The notes below the pieces were generated by a model. The model was not told the DNA's origin. It did no database searches and worked only from the letters and a program-made list of their open reading frames with translations. Shown piece by piece: positions 22,521-33,902 of a stretch of DNA of 64,000 nt. Source of the DNA: Carex sylvatica (Eukaryota > Streptophyta > Magnoliopsida > Poales > Cyperaceae). The position numbers and the translations under genes are program-made. Positions within the stretch are counted from its first letter, which is position 1, and each line of letters starts with the position of its first letter. The stretch spans positions 62,001-126,000 of the forward strand of contig CAXKVR010000120.1 of NCBI GenBank assembly GCA_964058845.1, given 5' to 3'.

Positions 22521-22530
<10 letters not shown>
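22147..22530. mobile_element. Long-hairpin MITE, copy 10, left tip truncated
   Basis: Arms from TTGTGCAATGGACTATAAAT to its complement are followed on the right by an unmatched tip (AATATATGGTAGCCTTGCTC). The left tip is missing where it meets copy 9. The shared GACCAAATTTTATATTTTTT-type block is present. Confidence 0.75.
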
Positions 22531-22559
<29 letters not shown>

Positions 22560-22561
<2 letters not shown>

Positions 22562-23825
22562 ACCTAGCTTATTAACTATTAAAAAGAAAATACATAAAGT
22601 AGGTGCAACTATCCATCATTGTGATTAATCTAAAATACCAACATGCAAAAGATTCCCAAAATAAAACACAAGGAGAATATTGTATTCCTAACCAAATTGG
22701 TCTCGAGTACCTAAATAATGTATGTCGAAGTTAATATAATAATACGGAAGAAATGCACCCTATGTTGTGCCAATTGGATCAAAAGATCCCATAAGATATT
22801 ATCCAAGTACACCGGTCAGAAAGTCCAATGAAATATGTTGTCTAGTGACATCGAGCATTAAGTCTCTTTGTATACTAGGAATGTAGATGGACATATCTCA
22901 ATCACGTGTGTTCTTTTATTAAAATGATTCTTCGAACAAACATATAAAATAGGATAAAATCATACAAGCATGATGTAAAAATGTGTTAACCCTCTCCTCA
23001 TGAGCAGACAAGAGACTCCATCGTCCGGCCAGACCAATGAAAAATAATAAGTAGTGCCATATTCGAACTAGTGCACTGATGTGTATTTTAGGTGTAGATA
23101 TTTTGGGTCTAATTCTTATATTTTTGCTTTAAATTTATAAACCTAAATACGTAAAGGAGATTAAATTGCAAGCGCACAATCTATCTTTGTTGTAAATAAG
23201 ATATCGATCCAAGGACTAAGGCAATTGTAATTTCTAGTTAAACTAAATTAAAACTAAATAAATTACAAATAAAAAGGGGGGCTGTTGCAAATTAACTAAA
23301 TTTGGGTTCGATACCCGAATGAATTGGTTTGTAACAAGAAACTAAATCAAAGGTAAATAAAAAGTTGTTTGTGAATCAAGATAACGAGATCTAAGGGCCT
23401 TTGGTCTACAATCACTTGGTCATTCTATTTACTTTTGGAGTTCATTAAATTCATGTCATTGTCTAAGGGCAGTAGGCAGATTCAAGGGGCAGTATGAGCA
23501 TAGAACACAGTGAGGCTGGCAACCAATATTCCTTCTCAATAGAACTTCCCTTGTGAGTATCCTGTCTTTCAAGAATAAATACAAGATATATAGCACACTA
23601 GAACTAGGGTTAGGGGTGTCAATTACACCCTTTTATCTATTTATCCGATCCATATCTTATTCAAAAAGATGAATAAGGTAAGATTTTATTTTCGTTAGCT
23701 TATCGGGTACAGGTAAGAAATTTTTTTTTTTTTTCATTATCATGATAACGGGTAAGAATATGGATAAAGACCCCTTCTTACCCGCTATCCTATAAGATAA
23801 TTTAAAAAATATTATATATATATAT

Positions 23826-23864
<39 letters not shown>
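22560..23864. repeat. Repeat-derived intergenic DNA
   Basis: No gene is seen. Around 23160-23230 the words GCAAGCGCACAATC and ATATCGATCCAAGGAC resemble retrotransposon LTR sequence similar in style to 11890-11960. GGGTAAGAATATGGATA words at 23700-23790 recur at 24400-24490. Confidence 0.35.
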
Positions 23865-23865
<1 letters not shown>

Positions 23866-23867
<2 letters not shown>

Positions 23868-24270
23868 TTGGCTAATATCAAAATGTTTGTTCCTAGACCG
23901 TGGAACAAACGTTTTGGTTTTTACATTTTCAAAGTTCAAATAGCCGATCCAAACCATTCAATATTTAATTTATATTAAATGTGTTTGGAGACAAAATTTT
24001 ATATTTTTCGAAACTTTTTTGTTATTTATTAAGTCAGTTTTAAAATCGTTGTTTTCAATGATAAAAAAAATTTCACTGCTTATTAAAATAAGCGATTTTA
24101 AACTGACTTAATACATAATAAAGAATTCCAAAAAATGTAAAGTTTGGTCTCCAAGCATAAATTAATATAGAGATCATATTTAATTGGTTTGGATCGACCG
24201 TTTGGACTTCAAAAATTAAAAAATCAATTGATTGCACCACAGCTTAGGAACAAATATTTTCATAATACAA
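23866..24270. mobile_element. Long-hairpin MITE, copy 11
   Basis: Tip GATTGGCTAATATCAAAATG with GTTTGTTCCTAG is mirrored as CTTAGGAACAAATATTTTCA. The inner shared block is degraded (GACAAAATTTTATATTTTTC). It is the most diverged of the hairpins. Confidence 0.65.
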
Positions 24271-24844
24271 ATTAGTTGTATTCATAATAATTACTTTTTT
24301 CTTATTTTGAATAATATTTTATCAGAAGCATAAATCAAGATGTCAATGGCACTTTTTTATCTAGTTTACTCGACCCATACTATATTCAGAAAGGCGAGTA
24401 AGGGTAAGATTTGTTTTTCGTTAACTTATCGGGTATGGGTAAGAATAATGATTTTTGTTCGTTATCATAATAGGTACGGGTATGAAAATGCCTCCATCCG
24501 ACTCGTATTGGACCCATTGACAACTCTAACTAGAGTGTTTTTATTCAAAATCTATCGGAATTGCCGAATTGACTTCAAACGACGAATCTAAACTGTTAAA
24601 ATTAATCTATTTCAAGAGTGATATCGTTTACATGTAAACTTTATAAATTTTTGAATTAATTTAGTTTGACTTGAATTTTCAAATTAATTTCGTATAAAGT
24701 CAACCGGTAAAGAATGTTTTTTGAGTTGGACATGACCCATTACTATTGTAGCGTGAGCCGAGAACAAGTAGTTATAGAGGGTAGTTTAGACATTTTACCT
24801 AGATTACTTGTAACAGACTCGGTGTCAATGTTATTAGAGACATC

Positions 24845-24853
24845 TATATAAAG
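24845..24853 (+). promoter_or_regulatory. Probable TATA box of the C2H2 gene
   Basis: TATATAAAG lies about 220 bp upstream of the ATG at 25066. The stretch 24740-24960 has the look of a Copia LTR promoter end (TATA, short leader, pyrimidine-rich 3' part), so the promoter may be retroelement-derived. This is an inference. Confidence 0.45.
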
Positions 24854-25065
24854 AGTACCCTGTACAGTGTAATCCATAAAAAAGGAAATAACAAAGATTT
24901 TAATTTTCTCAATCTTGTTATCTATTCTGTCTCCTCTGTATCGTACAAGCCTACAAGCTTATAGTAGTAGAGAGAGAACGTGAGGGAACTGCTTCCTAAT
25001 TGTTAATTTAATAGGGAGTACGTGAGATATTGGGAATTTGTGGAGAACCAAGATCGAGTGGAAGA

Positions 25066-25551
25066 ATGGCCGGAAGCAGTGACTCGCAATCGCTGCCGCC
25101 ACCCCTTTTTGATGCCAATGGCCGTATATTGTGTGTGCGGTGCTGGAGCACATATGGTATATATATGCAGTTTAATGTGCTTGTTTTAACTTTGTTTGTT
25201 TGTTCGTTTTTTTTTTGTGATTAATATATGATCGATTTAGTAATTTACCTAGCGTTGGATACTCTTTCGTCGTACATTCAACTACTATTCCAGAATCCAG
25301 ATATCTAGAACTGATGATACGAACTTATGGTTTTGAATCAATTTATTTCAAGACCCATTCTTGATTCCATGCATTTTAATGCTCTGTTTATTTATTCAGA
25401 TAAGACACGTTATAAAGCTCAGAATGCTTTAAAAAGCCACTATGAGAGACACAGGGGGTGCAAACTTGAATGTACCAAATGTGGTAACAAATTCAAACGG
25501 GAGAGCGAGAGGGAGATTCATAATCAAGAACATCATAATAAACAAAATTAG
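25066..25551 (+). CDS. Small two-exon C2H2 zinc-finger protein
   Basis: Exon 1 (25066-25156) and exon 2 (25400-25551) join in phase, with a GTATAT donor and a TTATTCAG acceptor, to give 80 residues. The joined protein has two zinc-binding motifs. A long first finger C-x2-C-x17-H-x3-H begins at Cys23 and spans the exon junction. A classical second finger C-x2-C-x12-H-x3-H follows near residues 54-74. Such proteins usually bind DNA, RNA or protein. No EAR or QALGGH motif is present, so it is not a typical ZAT/SUPERMAN member. The intron falls inside finger 1, so splicing is essential for it. The stop TAG is directly followed by GTAAGT, a strong donor, suggesting a 3'-UTR intron. No close relative is recognised. 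Confidence 0.6.
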
Positions 25552-25858
25552 GTAAGTTAATTTCATTGATTAATTTACACTTCTTTTACCATCTATTTTT
25601 TCTTCAATATGCATGGCAATTGTGGTTTTTCTTTTTTTTGTTAAATTTTTTGTTCTATATTTCTAGTTTTACACCCACACGGGCCAGTCTATATGCTTTT
25701 CTCAGGGAGTGCTAGCTATTTCTACAAAATCATCTAGGTTAGTTGACATGATAATTTAGTACAATTATCATTTCTGAAACCAATTTGCTGTCATTCTTCT
25801 TACTAATTGTGTTATCTTTACTAATTGTGTTATCTTTAATGTTGCTTCTCTTTTCCAG
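25552..25858 (+). other. Probable intron in the 3' UTR of the C2H2 gene
   Basis: GTAAGT begins immediately after the stop codon and a polypyrimidine-CTTTTCCAG acceptor ends at 25858. If used, the downstream junction lies only at the stop, so it would not trigger decay. A donor overlapping a stop boundary is unusual. Confidence 0.4.
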
Positions 25859-25975
25859 GCACATTATATGAGGATGAGCAGCTTCCGTGGAAACTTTGTT
25901 TAGGAACTTTTTTTTTTGTTAATTTTCTCAAATATGTTGTACACAGTAAATGCAATTCCATGTAGTTTTGCTTTG

Positions 25976-26060
25976 GCAATGGACACTGTCATATGAATAG
26001 AGGCAATTGGTTGTGTTTGCAATGGATACTGTCATATGAATAGAGGCAATTGGTTGTGTT
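25976..26060 (+). repeat. Two-copy 43-bp tandem repeat
   Basis: The unit starting GCAATGGACACTGTCATATG is repeated twice in tandem with one substitution (C/T), downstream of the C2H2 gene. Confidence 0.85.
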
Positions 26061-28194
26061 CCAGCTTCCGTGTTTTCACTTAGAATGGGTTGGATCTATT
26101 TTTCCTGTTTTTCTGGTGACAAACATTGATAAGATTTTCTAAGGTTAATTGTTTAGTTAGTGAAAAAGTATAGGCTGAAAAATTTACCTAATGCTAGTAA
26201 GTATCTTTGTTGAAATACTAATATTTATGACACCAATTTCTCTTGATATATATGTGTGGCTGAGTCTTAAGACTAGATTTTCCTGAAATTTTGTAAGTCT
26301 TTGTATTAATAGTTTTTGGCTAAAGTGAGATTAAAGAAATGATGAGTATTGTTGATTTGTTTAGAGATGAAAGAATTAATTGTTATCTAAAAGGGTAAGA
26401 TATTTTTTTCGTCCACTTATCTAGTATCGATAAGTATAAAGATTTTTGTTCGTTATCATAACATATATAGCAAGTTCAACAACTATTTTCGTGTCTACAT
26501 AAAGCCATATCTCCATCAACGTACCGTCAAGTTCGATAACCCCTTTCACGCAAGTTGTATCTCCAATCAACTGTTCGACTCGACGTCATCTTCACAACAA
26601 CAATGAACAACCCAAACCTTAATTATCACCACCTTCGAGAAAATGTAACGAAACTGCGAGCAAATACAACAAAAACAGAATGTGTTAATCGAATGCTTAA
26701 TCATTCTTAGAAAGCGCCTCAACCCCAATAAAAACTGCTAACAACATAACAAACTATCTCTCAACCGCAACACTCCACCTCGAAACAACACACCTCCAAA
26801 CCAAAATCCAACCATTCCAGTGGAAGAGCTCCTAGAACAATCGGATAAGCTTGTCGATTGGCTTGTCGCGGTTGAAGAAATTCAAAGTAAGTTATTTGAA
26901 ACTCCTATAATATTTGATGAATATGAATACTTTGATGATGAAGGCGGTTGATGAATACTTCGATGATGAAGGCGGTTGACAAATAAACTTGAGAGAAAAA
27001 ATAGAGTTTTGTTAGAACTTTAAAGAAGATTTTGTTAGTGATTTGCCAATGCTTCCGAGTACTCCAGTAAATATTTTGTCCATGAAGGTTAGAGTTTATA
27101 TTTTGCTACAAATAAAATCTTTTGTGTTCGAACAATAATGATATCTTAAGGTCCATGTCCAATCAGGGGTGGATTCACAATTTTCATCCGAGGGGCATAA
27201 AAATATCGAATCAGATTTAAATAGCTAATCGGATTTAACTCATTACCTAATTGGTTATTCAATAAAAAAATAACGTTTTGACTTATATTTTTCAACGCGT
27301 TGACTTATAATTTCTGATGCTCTAACTTATAATTCTAATTACCAATCATAATTCAAAAATATAATTTTGATTTTAATACTAAATTTAACTCGAATTACAA
27401 ATCAAATATTTAGAGAGGTAAAAATTTTTTTTCAAAAAAAGCAAAGTCGATCACAACCGATAAATCACCACTAAAACTCAAAATCTAAGAGCCGCCCCGG
27501 GTCCAACTAGCATGACTCATTCTTGCAGTCGGTTCCACATCTGAAATGCAAGAAATTAAACTGTAGGTTATGATGGTATTCCAAATTTGTGCCGCGAATA
27601 TTGAGTCAGTTTGAAATATATATTGTCCACAAACTGTGGCACCATTAGCAACCCAAGTTTGTAACGAGTTCAGATCCAGTGAAGACTTTGTATTTTAAAT
27701 CGTAACCATCCGATTCGAATTTGAGATAATCTATTCGAAGTGGAGCCCGCACATCCCGAGAGATGAATTCGAATCGCAAAGTAATCTCGAGCGACGAATT
27801 CGAATCGGACGGTCCAAATCCAAAACTCAAATATTGGGTTACTTTAGGGGATCCGGACCCAGTTTGTAACGGTACGCAGGTGCAATAGCTAGCTCGGCCG
27901 GAGCAATATATATAAGAAAATTCTCTACATCATTGATGTATAATTTAACATATATTATTTTATAAAAATAATACAACAGCTCGGAGCAATATACAATATA
28001 CACACACAAGTGCAACACTTGCTTCACTCAATAAGTCATAATTTACAAACAGGGGAACAAAAGGAAGTCCGAAACATATCAACTAAATCATAATTCTGTC
28101 ATGCATCAAATCATATATATATATCAGAAATCAACTAAATGAGAAACCCATTTGGTCTCGAAACATATCTATGCCGCAGAAAGTTCCGGTTTTT
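26061..28194. other. Intergenic DNA with a small retroelement-like coding scrap
   Basis: No intact gene is seen. Around 26818-26950 an open plus-strand stretch (VEELLEQSDKLVDWLVAVEE, ending in an acidic FDEYEYFDDEGG) looks like a retroelement gag scrap. Its last ~30 bp (GATGAATACTTCGATGATGA) are duplicated in tandem. The rest is AT-rich. Confidence 0.35.
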
Positions 28195-28653
28195 TCAATC
28201 CCGGTCGCACTCGTCCCTTCGCATATCGGTTACGATTGCGCTCAAAAGAGCTGACAACATCGGTAGATGGGCCGAGTCTCGGTCACTCTCTGACATCCAA
28301 TTGCTTTTTCCATCACCGGGCCACCTCAACTGCCCTGTCATGTGCGCAAAGAAACACACCTTTCTCGTGCACGCGGTACCATCTCTGCAGAGCTGTGTGC
28401 GGTACCTGTTGGGGTGGAGCCACACCTCGAACACACCGTGCGCGAACCGGCACTCATCACGTGTGGCGCAATTACCGTTCTTCCTGAGCTCGGTGTAGAG
28501 CTCGCTGGTGTACCGGAATTTGCGGGGGTCACAACGCCGTGCCTTTTCACCGGGGTGGAGGTAAGGGCAGTCAGTCCAGTCATTGCTGGTACGGGTTGAG
28601 GAGCACCGCTGTATCTTAAAATGGTACATCCGGAACTCGTCGCTGGAGTTCAT
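28195..28653 (-). CDS. RR-TZF type CCCH zinc-finger protein, N-terminally short
   Basis: This 152-residue protein is of the plant arginine-rich tandem CCCH family, which binds RNA and acts in mRNA turnover and stress or hormone responses. The RR region (about residues 5-45) includes DEFRMYHFK, DWTDCPYLHPGEKARR and DPRKF. ZF2 is complete (C-x5-C-x4-C-x3-H, CRDGTACTRKVCFFAH). In ZF1 the second, third and fourth ligands (C-x5-C-x3-H in NCATRDECRFAH) are present, but the usual first Cys is a Tyr (SELYTELRKNG). An upstream in-frame ATG (28788) would add 45 residues but meets TGA after 15 codons, so translation most plausibly starts at 28653. Family members are usually 240-400 aa. It may be a truncated paralogue or a decaying gene. 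Confidence 0.7.
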   Translation of the reverse strand: MNSSDEFRMYHFKIQRCSSTRTSNDWTDCPYLHPGEKARRCDPRKFRYTSELYTELRKNGNCATRDECRFAHGVFEVWLHPNRYRTQLCRDGTACTRKVCFFAHMTGQLRWPGDGKSNWMSESDRDSAHLPMLSALLSAIVTDMRRDECDRD

Positions 28654-28852
28654 GGACTCCAGTTGCGGGTAGAGGTCGGGTTCGAAAGAATGGTTACAAC
28701 AGGGGCAGTGGAGGTTAGTGGCAATGGTTTTGGTAATACTTCATGAGGGACAGTGGTGGTTTTCTCTGGTTTTGTCTAGGAAACTCATTCCGGCAATGAA
28801 ATGGATTTCTTTTTAATTTGTAGGTGAAGGTGAGGTGAGCAGTCCACTGTGT

Positions 28853-28861
28853 CTATATATA
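28853..28861 (-). promoter_or_regulatory. TATA box of the CCCH gene
   Basis: On the minus strand CTATATATAG lies about 65 bp upstream of the first ATG (28788) and about 200 bp upstream of the main start. Two short upstream frames (28788-28741 and 28744-28715) share the overlap ATGA and precede the main frame. Confidence 0.55.
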
Positions 28862-29544
28862 GTGTTGCTTAGTCAGGAATAAATTAATGAACTAAATGAA
28901 GGAAAAAAAAAGAAGGGAAATTTATGGATATTTCTCAATAATCTCAAAATTATATATTTTTCCTCCTAAATTCGTAATATCATAGTTATATTTTTGCATT
29001 TGAAAACTCCAAATTTAATTACCAAATTTATTTATTCTAATAAAAATTATTTTAAATTATAAAGTTCTCATTTTACTATTTATTAGAAAAAATTAAAAAA
29101 AAAAAGGTAGCATGTATAAGAGATGTTCAGTTTGTTAGTTGGCTGATTTGTGAGGACAAATAATTAATTTTTTTACTTATCACATATACACAAGCATATA
29201 CATACTAGTCACCGTGCGTATGTCAGAATTTAAAAAAAATGAACGATTTGTGAGTAAAATGGATAAATTTGTGAGTTTTTGAAATTTAAAAGGTTAAATA
29301 TAATATTATAAAATATAAATTTCTAGGAGGGAAAAATACATAATTTTGATAATTTCTTAGGGGTATACATAACCTGAATTAACTAGTTTCTTCTCTTGCC
29401 GTAGAGTGCGACATGTAATGATTTTTGTAACAATATCAAGGTTCAAATATAAGTCTGTACGGTAATGGATAGTTGGATAATTTTTTTTTTTCTTCTATTT
29501 CTTTTTGATGAAACCAGGTAAGGTAAGCAGTTGTTGGTAACCAA
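28862..29544. other. AT-rich intergenic DNA, nothing recognised
   Basis: Poly-A and poly-T tracts only. No supported gene or repeat boundary. Confidence 0.5.
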
Positions 29545-29553
29545 CCCAGCTCC

Positions 29554-29732
29554 GAATTCGTATCCTCTGAGATATCTCAAACTTTGCGTGACTTTATGGA
29601 AAATCCCAACCGTTAAATACGTTCTACACGAATCTCAAAGCACACATAATACTGACCATTACATCACCCCCGAATAGGCATTGAACACGTCAGTCACGCA
29701 AAAGTTGAGATACCTCAGAGGATACGCACTCC
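29554..29732. mobile_element. Mutator-type MITE, 179 bp
   Basis: GAATTCGTATCCTCTGAGAT is mirrored at the right end (ATACCTCAGAGGATACGCACTC), with inverted arms of about 43 bp (TTTGCGTGAC inner edge). The flanks are CCCAGCTCC (29545-29553) and CCCAGCCCC (29733-29741), a 9-bp target duplication with one mismatch. It is non-coding. Confidence 0.75.
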
Positions 29733-30279
29733 CCAGCCCCCCTGATTCAATAAAATATCTCTAGTTTAGCTAGCCTGGCAAGCGACTTTGTACATGCTTA
29801 TGCTTTGCTTCTCTAGCCTGGGCCCAATGGCCAATGGTATTGCTAAAGGTAACTAATTAATCATTTGGTTTCTTATCTTTTTCAAGTAAAGAACTTCCCT
29901 TAATTTTCTTCTTTGTTACTAATAATTACCCAAAAAAAAACTAATAATTACCTTTATATTAAATAAAATTAGAAATTATTAATTAATAAAATGTATAGGC
30001 ATTTATTTATATATATATATTGGCAACTATTATCTACTAATATTTAATGGATAGGTAACTGTTGTTAACGGATAATTAAGTAAATACAGGGGATCGAGGT
30101 GTCAAGATTTTTAGTTGGGCGGAGCAAAATTTTAGGCAAGACATAATATTATAGAGTGAGTCTGACATGACATGGATCAAATTTTTTTTAAAATTTTTTG
30201 TATCAATTAATCACAGACGTTGATTTTAAAAAGGTAAAATTGGAATAGCTTCATATAATAATTTTTCTGTCACTCTTTC

Positions 30280-30530
30280 AAATCCTTTGCTCCTATCTCT
30301 TCCTCTCGTAGATCGCCACCTCAATGGCGAATTCACATCCTCTGAGATATCTCTCCCTCTCGCCGTCTCTTCCTCTTGTGGATCGTCCCCTCCCTTGGCA
30401 GATTCACATCCTCTGAGATCTCTCTCCCTCCCCTCGGTTGCCCCTCTCCTTTGCTCCGTATTTCTCCCTCCCGTCGGTCGCCCTTTCTCCCTTTCTCCCT
30501 TTCTCCCTTTGCTCCGTATCATCTCGTAGG
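30280..30530. repeat. CT-rich region with internal direct repeats
   Basis: A phrase close to GCGAATTCACATCCTCTGAG occurs twice (about 30330 and 30398) within strongly pyrimidine-biased DNA ending in a (TAGG)n run. It may be a former promoter or 5' UTR. Open frames across it are compositional artefacts. Confidence 0.4.
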
Positions 30531-33500
30531 TAGGTAGGTAGGTCCATGATTCAATCTTGCCGAGTGCTGACAGGCTTGTGGTGGAGCCTGCACCAATGCT
30601 CCAGCTCCTCATTGAAAAACAATTCCCCTCTCTTCCTGTAAACGGATTCTCAAAGTGCTGATGTTTTCTTTCTCAATGTGCAATTATCTTCGACTGTTTC
30701 ATTGTTTGGCTTAGATTATCCTTAGAACTGCCGTGTTTGATAGCCAGTAAACCAACCTTACAAAAAAAAGATAAAAGTGAATTGTTAGCACCAACAAGTA
30801 TTACAATGTTAGATTTAATTTTATTTCTTAGCTTTGCCGTGTACTAAAAATTGTACAATTGAGGATGCATTGAGGCCAACTTGATTTAAATTCAATCTTA
30901 TTGCAAAAGAGGAGGATTAAGGTAGGATAATTGGGCAAGGTTCTATTAATTACAAAAGTTAAGGGTTAATTGTTGATCAACTACGAACATATCTGGTGCA
31001 TCATTTGACCTCACGACTAAGAACAGAGTTGAACAAATACTCCTCGCAGCCTTTGCTCGCCTTTCCTTTGACCAATTTTTTAATGCATGTATGTAAAGCC
31101 GCGCTAGTACAATATAATACAATGGAGATTTCGCTTCTTCAGAGGCCCTTGACGGAGCAGCGAGGCTCTGGTGGAGATATGGAGGGATTTTCCAGTGAAA
31201 GTAGCTGCTGCGCTTGGAAATGAGACGGAGGTGAAATATTTATGAGAGAGCGAAAGAGAATATGGGGTTCGTTGTTATACTTTTATCCCTATTTTACCTT
31301 TTTGAAAAAACTTTTTTAAATTTAACGGAGGGTTTTGATTCTAATAAAATATATGAGCCATTGGATCGTGACTATATGGACGGTCCAAAATATTTTTGAT
31401 CCATACCAGAATTTGTCAATATTATAAATGTCAATAAATTACTCAAAACCTTTTTTTAAGTTTTAACTGTAAGAGATGCTTAATTAAGACTGGGGATCCA
31501 CTATTTCCATTCATTCTTGTTTTTATTAATAGGAGGAGATGTGCTTTGCAAAATGTTTAATAGAGGCAACTAAAGAATCTGGAATTAATTCTCAAAGGAT
31601 TATATATGTTCCACATTAGCACGATGAAGACACTTATCTTGTTTTTTAACAAATATGGAAAAAATATATATATAATATGCTCATTGGACCAATTTTCTGG
31701 CATAAAAATCATTTTTATGGAAAAAGAATTATTCCCACTCAATTGATATTAGATAAATTTTAGATAAATTACGGAATTGGACAGGATCTTTTCTTTCAAT
31801 TGATGGTAGAATCACTACAATCAATACAGTTCTTTTTGTTATCTCTTTATATGTACTTTATATATACTAACTACCAGAAAAGAAAAAAAAGTTAAAAAAA
31901 AGAAGATAGATAGTCTAAGATGTAGATTCTTATGGCAACAAAACATTAAATCAGAGGAAAAAAATACTCATTGCTGAACTTGCAAAACCTGTGTGTAGAA
32001 TTCCTCATTTGACGACTTAAATGTTGAGTAAATAATTTACTTCATCTCTTACTCAATGATCAAATATGACCATAATATTTATTAATATTTTGAGTTCATT
32101 TGATTTATTAGGTTTATTTAATTTTTATTTGTCAAAGATAAAATCGTAAATTAATAAACCAAACTGTTATATTTTTTAATCGAAATCAAATAAATCGGAT
32201 TAAAATCAAACAAATCGAATGAGACATCCATCCTACAAAGGAGTAGCGGAGACATTACATTACCCAAATGTAAATAACAACAATGGCAAATTAATTAGTG
32301 AATGATAACAACAATCGCGTGGCGATACACTGTATTGATTCAATTGTAACGTTTCCTTTAAAAAAAAATTAAAAAAAAAAAAAGCAAAAGGAATGTCGCA
32401 TCAGTTAATCTTTATCCATTCCAGCAAGACATGGGATGATAATTTTAAAAAAATTATCATATTATTAAAATTGATGTATGAGCATAGTCACAAAATTTGC
32501 GAATTAAATCCGAATAATTTTTTTTTTGGTGATGTCGAACTAAATGCCGAATTATTCGATTGACCGAACTTTAATCGAATTAAACCCAAATAATTCACGA
32601 ATTTTATGATTTTTTTTTTCAAATTTTATGAATTATTCGCAAAAAATTTCAAGATAATTTTTTTTGGTTTTTTTTTTTGCTCTCTTGCAGAACTGAAATC
32701 TCTGATCTGAATAATTTCAAATCATTATCGAATTATACCCGAATTATTTCCAAATCACAAATTTTTAACCTCACCGAATCGAATCCGAATAATTCATTTA
32801 AAAATATGTTATAATATTAATTCTGACACATACAAGATATATAATATAATTATTACTATGATATTATCTATAATTTGAAATTTGTCGATATTATTTCACA
32901 TTGGACTCTATTACATTGCCTAACTTTTTCTTATAATTTGTATTCAGAACCAAGCTATTTTTATATCATTGATGAATATATATTATTGAATAAATATTAT
33001 TTTTCATTAGTCCATTTTCTTTATAAAAATATGTATGAGAATAATTTTTGTTTTCTTATAATTAATATGTCATGTTGTTATAATATATCATGTTGTAATG
33101 TACGTACACGATATAATTAAGAGAATAATTCCATCACAAAATTAGTAATGATAATTTGACGAACAATATCCAAATAACGGACTACGTCATAACAACTTTG
33201 GACCTGAACTGCCAAAATCTGTAGAAAACATAAATTTGTTGCTTTACCGCTAGAGTGGAAAAAAATGGCACAACAGAGTCGGCTCCATCACGGAACAGTA
33301 CAGTACGTGAGTCGATTATGTGTCGTGACTCATATGTCCCGTGCTATGATCATTCGTGTGTCATGATCATCTTTAAAAATTTTGCACGGCACGTCACACA
33401 AAAAATCTAGTCATGACACAGTACGGCACGTAATCACACGAGTCACATGTAATTAAGACCATTTCATCTTTACTAAATGTTGAATCTTGAATAAACTAAT

Positions 33501-33902
33501 CTAAATTATAATTAAATTGTCACGTGAGTCATGCAAGTCACGTTTGATCACGGCATGTTTGAGCACAGCGTGACTCCCGTGGCATGCGCATAACCATTCG
33601 CGTGCCAACACAAACCGCGTACTGAATAGACCTAGTTTAAAACACTAGTAAATATTAAAGTAAAATTTTGATTCAATTGAACTAAAAAGTTAGCTCGACA
33701 TTGCTGAACATTTATGGCTTGTGCAAAAGACTATAACTCTTGATGAATTACTTGGTATATGATTAAATTGAAATTGATTCGCACCACCAAGGTAAACAAT
33801 CTGGAAAATTATCCCCAAATAATACAACTTGGAAGTAGATAAGTGCAAATAAATAAAGTACAGAAGGACGCCTACATCATAGTTTGACAATATTGACATT
33901 AG
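30531..33902. other. Intergenic DNA without a supported gene
   Basis: AT-rich DNA. A region at 33270-33610 is rich in GTGAC/GTCACG/GGCACG words in both orientations, reminiscent of hAT-type transposon debris. No ends were found. 32460-32790 holds repeated AATAATTC/GAATTATT words. Confidence 0.4.

Noticed and set aside
28338..28599. Additional open frames opposite and beside the CCCH gene
   Set aside because: Shadows of a GC-rich real coding region; the minus-strand frame with CCCH motifs accounts for the openness.
30226..30612. Arg/Glu-rich 128-codon frame on the minus strand
   Set aside because: Purely the complement of a CT-rich tract; repetitive composition, no domain.
33270..33610. hAT transposon
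   Set aside because: GTGAC/GTCAC-rich words suggest it, but no terminal repeats, 8-bp duplication or transposase could be found.
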